DNA of 64,000 nt, taken from NCBI RefSeq assembly GCF_000003195.3, contig NC_012878.2, forward strand, positions 41,829,248-41,893,247. Direction: 5' to 3'. This document shows positions 1-7,861 of the stretch, piece by piece; positions within the stretch are counted from its first letter, which is position 1; each line of letters starts with the position of its first letter. Origin of the DNA: Sorghum bicolor (taxonomy: Eukaryota; Streptophyta; Magnoliopsida; Poales; Poaceae). The notes under the pieces were generated by a model, which had not been told where the DNA came from, did no database searches, and saw nothing but the letters and a program-made list of their open reading frames with translations. Made by a program: the position numbers and the translations under genes.

Positions 1-185
1 CATAAATCTAAAATGCATAAAAATATACTGATCTGCTAAAAGATGAATAGGTATAAAAAAAGTACTAGACTCCCAAAGCCTAGAGATTTATTACTAACGC
101 TTAATCAGTTCAACAAGCTTTGATGTCTATTTGAGCTTTAGAGGCTTCCAAGGATCAAGAAGAACTAACAGGCAGAAGGACGTCC
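1..185 (+). mobile_element. O1: left fragment of an Athila-like LTR element (3' non-coding region)
   Basis: AT-rich non-coding sequence. Its right half resembles E3 at about 35395-35480 (the words around caagctttgatgtctatt and gaggacatcc) and, inverted, E2a at about 15300-15400. These lie in the region upstream of the 3' LTR in those elements, so I read this as the same region of an older plus-strand element. It ends where H begins and resumes at 58471. No reading frame is supported. Confidence 0.6.
181..185. repeat. Target-site duplication of H, left copy (cgtcc)
   Basis: Five bases directly before the TGTAACACCC start of H. The partner at 46113-46117 is catcc, differing by one G-to-A transition in a CpG, as expected from decay of methylated DNA. 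Confidence 0.65.
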
Positions 186-673
186 TGTAACACCCTAGGT
201 GTTAAGCATGCACTTAGTCTTATAAACCATTCATAAGCATTCTCATCAAACATGAGCATGAGCATGACATCATATGAGCATAATAGAAATTTAGTGTAAT
301 ATTATGTGCTTAATTAAAATAGATTTAATTGTGCTCAATTAAAATGCTTGCTTTAAAATTACTTGTGATGACCAAATTAGGTTGAGATATGTTTTAGATG
401 AATTAAGATTAATTTTATGAAATTTTTAGAGCTTTAGAATTTGAGAAATGGATTTTATACACATTCCCTAAAATGAATTTATTTAAAACCTAGGACTAGT
501 TTTAAACTGTAATTCAAATTCTATTTGGAATTTGAGTTTACACTTTAAAACAAAGTTGTAGAGTATTTTATGGGGAGCATTTTCTCTTTTTACCCCAAGC
601 CCTAAAAAGTTTTACAAAAGTCTCAAAATCTGTGTTCACTAGCGGGCCGGCGCCAACCAACCGACCCAACCAG
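186..673 (+). repeat. H: 5' LTR, first part
   Basis: Begins TGTAACACCC and matches the 3' LTR from 42165 base for base over long runs (ttaagcatgcacttagtct, ccattcataagcattctcat). The match breaks at 673, where E1 inserted, and resumes after 7866. The LTR starts TGTAACA and its partner ends TGTTACA, the usual short inverted ends. The sequence is AT-rich and non-coding. Confidence 0.85.
669..673. repeat. Target-site duplication of E1 (accag), partner 7862-7866
   Basis: The pentamer accag flanks E1 on both sides. Removing E1 and one copy restores the uninterrupted H LTR sequence as seen near 42685. Confidence 0.9.
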
Positions 674-1139
674 TGTCGACGAAAGCTAGTCGGCAGTCTA
701 CCTTGGGGTATACCCACGGTAGTAGTTTATCGGCAGACAGGTGCACAAGCTACGAACTTGATGGTGACGCAAGACACAGACAAGGTTTTTATCCAGGTTC
801 GGTCGCCGTGTGGGCGTAATACCTACGTCCTGCATCTGATTGTATTGCTGTGGGTTGAATTGTGTTGAGTTGAGTTGTCCTAGGAGGGTCCCTTGTCTCC
901 CCTTATATAGTCCGGAGGGCAGGGTTACAGATCTGGAAACTAATCCTAGTCGGTTACAATTGCCATAGATAGTACGATATCAATCCCTATTCTAACCGAC
1001 TAGAATCCTACTCGATCTCCATGTCTTGTTTCCTTGCGCGAAACTCCGAACAGTCAGATCAAGTCTTGAATTGTCTCGTGATGGACCAAGCCTCCTGGCC
1101 CAAGTCTAGCCGTAAGGGTATAGGGGTTTATACCCCACA
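674..1139 (-). repeat. E1: 3' LTR (left, minus-strand element)
   Basis: Nearly identical to 7395-7861. On the minus strand the LTR starts TGTGGGG and ends with GTCGACA. A TATA box (TATATAA on the minus strand, 903-909) lies inside, followed by the presumed transcription start. It inserted into the H 5' LTR. Confidence 0.92.
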
Positions 1140-1940
1140 GCTAGTCCCCGAGCACCGTGTATTGTGATGTAACACACCGTCTTGAGCTTCTTCGATCAGC
1201 AAGGCTTGACATCTTCGATCGGCATGAAAGTCATCTAAACAGTTGCAACGGTAATTTAACCAACTCAAAAGACAGTTGATCAACATTGATATCGAAGAAG
1301 CAGGTTGTTTAAAGAATGCATGGTGCTCTTGAGAAAAAATATTTCTTTTCCCGATGAAGTGTGCCCACTTTACTTTTCTGCATAGCAAAGTATGCCAAAA
1401 ACAAGCAAGTTCACTGCAAGGTGAAGTGTGCCCACTTAGTCCCCGAGCCTGGTAGTAGGTGACGTAGGCTTGTGGTGCCAGGGTCTAAAATGAATAATCA
1501 TCTTAAAATTTTCAGAGACTAACATGCATCGCTAGATGCATCGTACCGATGTAGTCCCCGAACTTGCTGGAAGGCGAAGTATGATCCTTGTAGCAAGGTC
1601 TAAAAAATAAAATTACCCCTCAGTTGTATATGAGTCCAATTCATATGTAACTGAAAAGAACAGTCCCCAAGCTGTGGTTGGAGAGTGATCGAAACAAGCC
1701 CCGAGCATAGTGAAGGGAGTGATTAACGAGTCCCCGAGCACGATTGAGAATGTAGACATGCTCGGTGGTCGGTACAGTCCCCGAGCACGGCGTAGAGACT
1801 AATCGACAAGTCCCCGAGCGTGGTTGGGAATGTAAACGTGCTCGGTGGTCGGAGCAGTCACAGATTGTCGAAAAGGCAGACTGGTCGACCAGTCCCCGAG
1901 CATTTTATGCTCGGTGGTCGGTACAGTCCCCAAGTATATC
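1140..1940 (-). repeat. E1: array of about ten polypurine-tract-like motifs upstream of the 3' LTR
   Basis: On the plus strand agtccccgagc or a close variant recurs near 1142, 1437, 1552, 1661, 1697, 1729, 1775, 1809, 1892 and 1925. On the element strand this reads gctcggggact, which is also the tract immediately before the 3' LTR at 1140-1155. The inverted form tgctcggtggtcgg follows several copies, so CCGAGCA/TGCTCGG hairpins can form; the one at 1896-1916 is nearly perfect. No protein is supported here. Confidence 0.7.
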
Positions 1941-2227
1941 ACGTCCATCTAATCAAAGATTCTATTTATCTTTTGGAAAAAATCCCATAGCCACATTAAT
2001 GTGCGATGAGACAGAGCGTCCTACCATCTTGTCAGTCTGCTGCATAAAAAGAGGAGCCTGCGAACTGTACATCCGCTCATTGGGGATATCAAGAAAGGAA
2101 ACCAGCAATTATTAAAAAACGGCCACCAAATTTACTGCGGTAGCTCTTGAAAACTGAAACGCCGCAACCGCCGAAAAGACCGCCCACTTCCCCAAAATGC
2201 GGGAAGTGGTAGAGGTGGAGCTGTTAT

Positions 2228-2234
2228 TATAAAA
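2228..2234 (+). promoter_or_regulatory. Candidate TATA box for the E1 antisense gene
   Basis: TATAAAA lies 119 bp upstream of the ATG at 2353, on the same strand as the antisense gene and opposite to the E1 LTR promoters. The distance fits a short 5' UTR. This is inference from motif and position only. Confidence 0.4.
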
Positions 2235-2352
2235 AGCCCAAGGTCGCACCCTTGTTCTGTACCCAACAACCACATACTTTTGCCCAGCCTTCGTCTTCCT
2301 CGGCACCTTCAATCCCCCCAAATCCAAGTTCAAAGCTTTCCGCAAGAAGGAA

Positions 2353-3228
2353 ATGGCAAAGAGCGACGCCAAGAAAAGGGCCGAGATGATGGCCAAGGAG
2401 TGGAAGAAGTCCCGTAGCAGCACGAGGTCCCTTAACGACCTCGTCGAGATGGGACTCCTCCACAATCAGGAGCTCGGCGGCTGGAGAGCACCGGAAGGGG
2501 AAAGCTACCCCGACCCTCACGTCGGTGAGATCGTAGTGTTTGAAGATTTTTTCAAGAGGGGGTTTGGGATTCCAGTTCATCTTTTCGTTCAAGGTCTTCT
2601 TCTGTATTATGAGATCGGGATCTGCAACCTGCACCCGAACTCCATTCTTCTTGTTTCCACTTTTATTCACTTATGCAAGGCCTATGTCGGGATAGAGCCG
2701 CACTTCGATCTATTCCGCTACTTGTTTTGTTTGAGGAAGAAGGGAGCGGTCGGGGGCTCCAAGATTGCAGGTGGAGTATACCTCAATCTTCGTGACGGGA
2801 TGAAAAACCGTTACCTCAGTTGCCCATGGAACACCTCCCTCACCGATTGGTACAAGAGGTGGTTCTACATTAGGGAAGAACCGGGCAGCGCCACTTTTTG
2901 CGATGTTGGGTACATTCCCGAGAAGAGGGTCAGCTGGACAGATCAGCCCGAGTACACTGGTCAGGTGTCGGAGTTGATGGACCTAATTGACTGGTCCAGC
3001 TTGGACGGACCAGGGGTGGTCGGGAACTTTCTCGTCCGACGAGTGATGCCTTGCCAGAGGAGGGTGCACTCGGCGTACGAGTACGTAGGAAGCCAAGACC
3101 TGACCAGGATGCAACGAGATGGTTTGGAAAAGTCAAAGGTCCAGTTGTTGATGAACGAGTTGTTCAACTTGACTGATGATAACTTCGTTCGAAGTGATCA
3201 CCGGATGCATGCCTTTAAGCTAGGCTGA
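2353..3228 (+). CDS. First exon of the E1 antisense gene: Transposase_28-like (putative gypsy-type transposon) domain
   Basis: A 291-codon frame from ATG 2353 to TGA 3226. The N-terminus is Lys/Arg-rich (MAKSDAKKRAEMMAKEWKK). From about residue 75 it follows the pattern I associate with the Pfam family Transposase_28: IPVHLFVQGLLLYYEI, then LHPNSI, then FIHLCKAYVGIEPHFDLFRY and WFYIREE. Despite its name the family has no known transposase activity; it is found as an additional ORF in plant Tat-lineage elements. The frame is antisense to E1 gag. The stop sits 12 bases before a good splice donor at 3241, so it may be a late mutation in an exon that once read on. Family assignment is from memory of the motif pattern. 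Confidence 0.7.
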   Translation: MAKSDAKKRAEMMAKEWKKSRSSTRSLNDLVEMGLLHNQELGGWRAPEGESYPDPHVGEIVVFEDFFKRGFGIPVHLFVQGLLLYYEIGICNLHPNSILLVSTFIHLCKAYVGIEPHFDLFRYLFCLRKKGAVGGSKIAGGVYLNLRDGMKNRYLSCPWNTSLTDWYKRWFYIREEPGSATFCDVGYIPEKRVSWTDQPEYTGQVSELMDLIDWSSLDGPGVVGNFLVRRVMPCQRRVHSAYEYVGSQDLTRMQRDGLEKSKVQLLMNELFNLTDDNFVRSDHRMHAFKLG

Positions 3229-5570
3229 CCAGCTCCTAAGGTAAATGAATACATTTGTTTATTTGTATTGCAATGTGAATACGGTAGCCTTTTGACTGAT
3301 GACTTGTCGCTGTTGTATTGCAGATAGGAGACGTTGACCGGTGCTTGGTGTATGTGTCGCTGGCACCCGGTATGGACCATCCTGCTGGGGTGGACCCGCC
3401 GGCAAGCGATGCTGCTCGGTGTCTCCAATACACTAGCAGCGAAGAGGACCAGAGCCGACCAGCCCCGACCACAGAAGACAGAGCGGCGGGGAAGAGGCCA
3501 ATGGCTGTGCAGCCATCCCCCACGGAGGTAATGCCGGCAGAGACTAGCCAGGCCCAGAAGCGTCGCTGACTCATGAGGATCGTCGACGACGGGGACGAAG
3601 AGGACGAGACTGCTCTGGCCTTGGTCCGAAGACCGCGTAGCCGCCCTGACATCGTGCCAATCAACACTGGTCGGGTAACCAGGGATCCGCCTGCCGCGCA
3701 CACCGAGCCGATACGCCTTGGAGGGGCAGAAGCGGCAGCGGCGGTCGGGAGGACTAGGAGAAGGTTCTTCACAGTGACGCACCGGAGCTCTGACCTGTAA
3801 GTGCTAAAACATGTCTTCTGCGTTTCCCCCTTTTTTTATTTGCATTATCTCCTCTTTGTTAGTGCGGCCTCGGATGTTGATCCGTGCAACGTTGCTGGCT
3901 TGGGGAGAACTGAGCCGGCAGTTGCCGACAAGGATACCGCCGACCAGACCGGCCGCGAGCAACCCGTGGAGCAGCCCGTGGTTGTGTCCGTGGCAGAGAC
4001 CGCCGAAGAGGACCCGGCTCAAGACAGGGCCGGAGCGTGGACCCCGACAAGGGGTGATGAAACGCCTCCCCCGAGCAGCGTTGCTGAGGAAGGAGACAAA
4101 GTCCCGACCCCCCTCCAGCTGAAGAAGAGAGGGACCCAACTCCAACCTCGGTGGAGGCTTCCACACCGGAGGGCTCCCCTGGCCGAGGTAAGGGTCCAAT
4201 GATACCTGTTACCGTGGCTGGGGCTGGCGAGGGGGCGCCGAGGCCCAAGCGACCTCAGATGACGAGGTGGAGGAGATCCAGGGGCGTCCCCATGATGGTC
4301 GCCAACACGTTCACGTGTGGCACCAGCGTGGGGACCACTGGGCCGGTCATGAAGAGCTCACCGAGATCGAGGAGGCGGCAAGGGTAGAGCGCGCTGTTAA
4401 GCGGCTCGTTGATGAAGTTAAGGTGAGTGGTCTAGTATTCTGCCAGAGTACGTATATGCTGTTGCTTGTTCACTGTATGACATGTATATTTCTCGCAGGG
4501 CGCAATGAAAACGACGAAGTATCGAAAAAGGTGCTTCGACCAAATTGAAGGTATAGTCGCCGAGAACAAGGCCCGGACCGCGGAGGTGGACCGCCTTCGG
4601 TTGGAGGCCGAGAGGCAGGCGGCCGAGAAAGCGGCTCAGGAAGAGCGCCTGCTGGATCTGAATCGGCGACTAGCCGATAAGGATCGTGAGAAGAAGGGTA
4701 AGTCGAATGATCCGAGCAGTTGTAGTTAACCGCATGGTCAGTTTTGATGACCAGCAATTGTTGCTTCTGGTCTGAAGGAGGAAATCGAGCGCCTCCAAGA
4801 AGAGAGGGATTAGCTCGACCAGGAGCGTGCCGGTGCGCTGGACCGGGCGCAAGGTTGGCGAGGAGTTGAAGAACAAGAGTCGGGAGTTGGCTGGTAAGAG
4901 CCGTTTCACCCTTTTCGACCACACAATTTTCTTTTCCACTTGTTTATACTGTCGTAGTATGTTGCTGACTATTTGCTTGGTTTTTCTTGAAAACTCAATT
5001 GTAGTGCTTAAAGTCAACACTAAGAAGCATCTCGACGAGCTGGTCAAGGAACGAGACTCCTGGAAGACGAACTGCATCAAGATCTGGAAAGGAGTTGCCC
5101 CAGTACTGGATCTGATCAGTCCCGAGCTCCTCGAGGACCAGCCCCGCGCGCCGAAACTGACCCCGGTCGAGAAGGCGCAGCGAGCGTGGGGCTGGCTTTA
5201 GCAGTTCATCAAGGACACCGGGGAGTTTGCCGGAGCGCACGTTCTCAGCATGGTACGTGCTCACTACCTCCTGGTCGACTTGTCCCGACTAGAGAGGGGA
5301 TATCCCAAGGAGGTTGGTCCGAGGGAGGCAAATGACCTTCGCGTCGGCCTGCTCGACCTATCATCGACGGTGATCAGCGATATAAACCTCTGCGGGACGT
5401 CAACTCCGCCCGATCAGCCCAGATCAGATAGGTCAGCCAGGGAATTGTCGGGGGCGTCGATTGCAGGAGATTGGCGGTCGACGCTTGCGGTCTCGACCAG
5501 CCAGGCGCCGGTGGCCCCGACCCCTTCAATGGGACAAGAGAGCCGTGCGGGTGATCAGCCCGAGCAGTAG
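2353..5570 (+). pseudogene. E1 antisense gene: Transposase_28-like domain plus coiled coil, about seven exons, degraded
   Basis: Reading on from the first exon, blocks of open frame are separated by GT-AG gaps: 3241-3323, 3797-3862 and 4423-4498 are clear; others near 4698-4777 and 4890-5005 are less sure. The middle part is Pro/Ala/Thr-rich. Exons from about 4499 encode a charged coiled coil (AENKARTAEVDRLRLEAER and on), and the last part (LDELVKERDSWKTNC, then LERGYPKEV) ends at TAG 5568-5570. In-frame stops at 3226, near 3570, near 4812 and near 5199 break it. A polyadenylation-like aataaa follows at about 5650. Introns can persist here because they lie antisense to the genomic RNA. Function unknown. 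Confidence 0.65.
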
Positions 5571-5867
5571 GTCTGTAGAGTAGTCTGTAGGAGTAGACTA
5601 GAAACTACCCAGAGGGGTGCTTATTGTAAACTTTGTATATAAAGTTTGTAATAAAGTTTGATTTTTGAGAACCATGGTTTTGAGCGCTGTAAATAAATTT
5701 GTTTGAGTGATGTATCACTTAGTCATGTTGATTGGCCTTGAGGAGCTTGTCCTGGAAAGTTATCGTGGCGCCTGTCCAGTACTCTGCGTATGTAAAAGTA
5801 TATAGGAAAAAAAGGCAAACTTTATATTATTCATCAAAAAAGATTTACAAGTAAAATGTACTGAAAC
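5571..5867. other. E1: non-coding gap between convergent gene ends
   Basis: Holds the probable 3' UTR of the antisense gene (aataaa near 5650) and the sequence just after the integrase stop on the other strand. Nothing else is supported. Confidence 0.5.
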
Positions 5868-6464
5868 TTAGGGATAGAAGCGTCGTAGTCTGTCGATGTG
5901 CCAGGTGTTGGGCAGGCGTGTTCCATTTGGGTACGCCAGTCTATAAGATGTAGGGCGTGTAACTTCGGCAACCACAAAAGGTCCCTCCCAGGGTGTGGAT
6001 AGCTTGTGCATTCCCTCCTGGCTTGTTTTCCATTTGAGTACCAGATCACCGACCACAAAGGAGCGGTCTTTGATGTTCCTGTTGTGGTATCGTCTAATGG
6101 CCTCGAGATACTTTGTTGTTCGAAGGCAGGAAGTCAGGCGTCTCTCTCTTCTGTGCAGTTGATCTCGAGTTCTCTGACGGGTGTCCTTCCTTCGATTGTT
6201 GACGGGTGATCGGCTGCAATGGTGCCCACCGGATCGCGGTGAGGTGCGGCTGCGATGAGTCTGGTCGGAGGTGACTTCCGTGTAGGAGACGGCTTGGACT
6301 CTTTTGAGCATAGTAGCGGTCTGTCCCATGGCCGTGATCAGATGTGCCCATATGTTGGTTCGAATGTCCTGGTATTCAGGAGTATCGGGGAGGCGATCTA
6401 AGTTTGCCATGGCAACGGCGACATTAGCGCTTGGTGTCTTATAGACCTGCTGATTTCCGACCAT
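5868..6464 (-). pseudogene. E1: in-frame fusion of gag N-terminal region to the integrase C-terminus
   Basis: The 5' half reads like Tat-type gag (VYKTPSANVAVAMANLDRL, PDTPEYQDIRTNIWAHLI). The 3' half is the C-terminal tail of integrase (GDLVLKWKTSQ, STPWEGPFVV, TSYRLAYPNG, WHIDRLRRFYP) ending at a stop at 5868. The junction lies roughly at residue 110-125, in a basic stretch. Everything between (gag core, protease, RT, RNase H, integrase catalytic core) is absent, so this is a deletion derivative. It is still open for nearly 200 codons. Whether the fusion is ever translated is unknown; a frameshift separates it from the gag start upstream. Confidence 0.8.
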
Positions 6465-6626
6465 GTTGAAAGCATCACCGAGATTATTTGGGACAAGCTG
6501 TCGCTCCTTGTCTGCTCGTTGTTGGGCACGGTCGGCGTTGCGCTGCTCTCGTTGCTGTCTCTGTTCGTCGGTTTCGCCTTCAACGGCTGGTTCGTCATTG
6601 CTGACGTTGAGAACCAGGTCACCTCG

Positions 6627-7346
6627 TCAGAGTGGAAAGACTGGGAAGCGGGGGAACTCCAGAGGGCATGGCGGCAGATCTAAGTCGTAGTCTTCGTCCT
6701 CGGGGTGTAAAACCTCGGTAGGAACAGACCCTGTGCTGGAGTTTGTACTGCTGGACTTCTCTTCTGGCAAAGTGTGGATGGAGACCATGTTGACAAAGTG
6801 ACGGGCTGCTCGCCTGTTCTGGCTCGGCAACAAGCCCGCCTTACCGAATAGAGATTGAGTATGCTGCGAAAACTGGTCAGCCACGTTGCTCAAACCATAA
6901 GGGCAGTTCTGGTCTGGGGAGGCTGTCTTGAGCTTGACGATCCGTCCCGCGGGGGTCGACATTATCGTCAGAGACGTCTTCGATCGTTTGTGCGTGGAGA
7001 CACGAGTTGATCGACGAGAGTCGAAAAAATTTGTTACTGCCGCTTGATCGGGTCTGCGCGAAATCGAATCCACCAGGTTGGAGGCTTCGAGAAGCTTATG
7101 GTCGGCGCGACCGAGGGCTTGAAGAAGATCCGAGTTGTCGACTCGCTTTGCCCTGTAGCGAGGGAGCGGAGGTCGGGTCCTCTGGGTTGGCGTGATCGAA
7201 GTTGACGCCTCTGCTGTCCCAGATTGGATCTGGGTCTCTCCCGAAGTCGTGGTCGTAAGGCCGCCACCAAGAGTTGTCCAAGTGATCTGCGCAACGGTGA
7301 ACGTGAGACCTTCAGCCACGGCCGCAGAAGCTGGAACGATGACCAT
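6627..7346 (-). pseudogene. E1: N-terminal gag leader region
   Basis: Starts at an ATG about 30 bp inside the primer binding site and runs about 240 codons. It is Thr/Ser/Pro-rich, then has charged patches and ends in an acidic stretch (EVLHPEDEDYDLDLPP). Reading then moves by frameshift into 6398-6622 and on into the fusion frame at 5868-6464, so the original gag was one reading frame. No catalytic domain is expected in this part. Confidence 0.6.
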
Positions 7347-7375
7347 CTTGTTCGTCGGGAGAGCTGTACACACAC

Positions 7376-7393
7376 CCCCTACCTAGCGCGCCA
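7376..7393 (-). other. E1: primer binding site
   Basis: On the minus strand TGGCGCGCTAGGTAGGGG follows the 5' LTR end after one base. Its TGG start and position fit a tRNA primer site. It fixes the element strand. I do not assign the tRNA. Confidence 0.75.
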
Positions 7394-7394
7394 C

Positions 7395-7861
7395 TGTCGA
7401 CGAAAGCTAGTCGGCAGTCTACCTTGGGGTATACCCACGGTAGTAGTTTATCGGCAGACAGGTGTGCAAGCTACGAACTTGATGGTGACGCAAGACACAG
7501 ACAAGGTTTTTATCTAGGTTCGGCCGCCGTGTGGGTGTAATACCTACGTCCTGCGTCTGATTGTATTGTTGTGGGTTGAATTGTGTTGAGTTGAGTTGTC
7601 CTAGGGGAGTCCCTTGTCTCCCCTTATATAGTCCGGAGGGCAGGGTTACAGATCTGGAAACTAATCCTAGTCGGTTACAATTGCCATAGATAGTATGATA
7701 TCAATCCCTATTCTAACCGACTAGAATCCTACTCGATCTCCATGTCTTGTTTCCTTGCGCGAAACTCCGAACAGTCAGATCAAGTCTTGAATTGTCTCGT
7801 GATGGGCCAAGCCTCCTGGCCCAAGTCTAGTCATAAGGGTATAGGGATTTATACCCCCACA
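7395..7861 (-). repeat. E1: 5' LTR (right)
   Basis: Pairs with 674-1139. TATA box on the minus strand at 7624-7630. Differs from the left copy by transitions only, plus one extra C in the C-run at the outer end. Confidence 0.92.

Larger units (their letters stand above)
674..7861 (-). mobile_element. E1: Tat-lineage Ty3/gypsy retrotransposon, pol deleted, with an antisense gene
   Basis: LTRs of about 466 bp at both ends, an accag TSD, a primer binding site on the minus strand at 7376-7393 and a polypurine tract beside the left LTR set the element on the minus strand. From its 5' end it contains a gag N-terminus, a gag-to-integrase deletion fusion, then, in opposite orientation, a multi-exon Transposase_28-like gene and an array of polypurine-like motifs before the 3' LTR. 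RT, RNase H and most of integrase are missing, so it cannot move on its own. The two LTRs show 14 substitutions by eye (about 3%), all transitions, plus one indel. Confidence 0.9.

Noticed and set aside
2227..2670. Minus-strand frames over the Transposase_28-like exon
   Set aside because: Shadows of the plus-strand exon, with no recognisable pattern.
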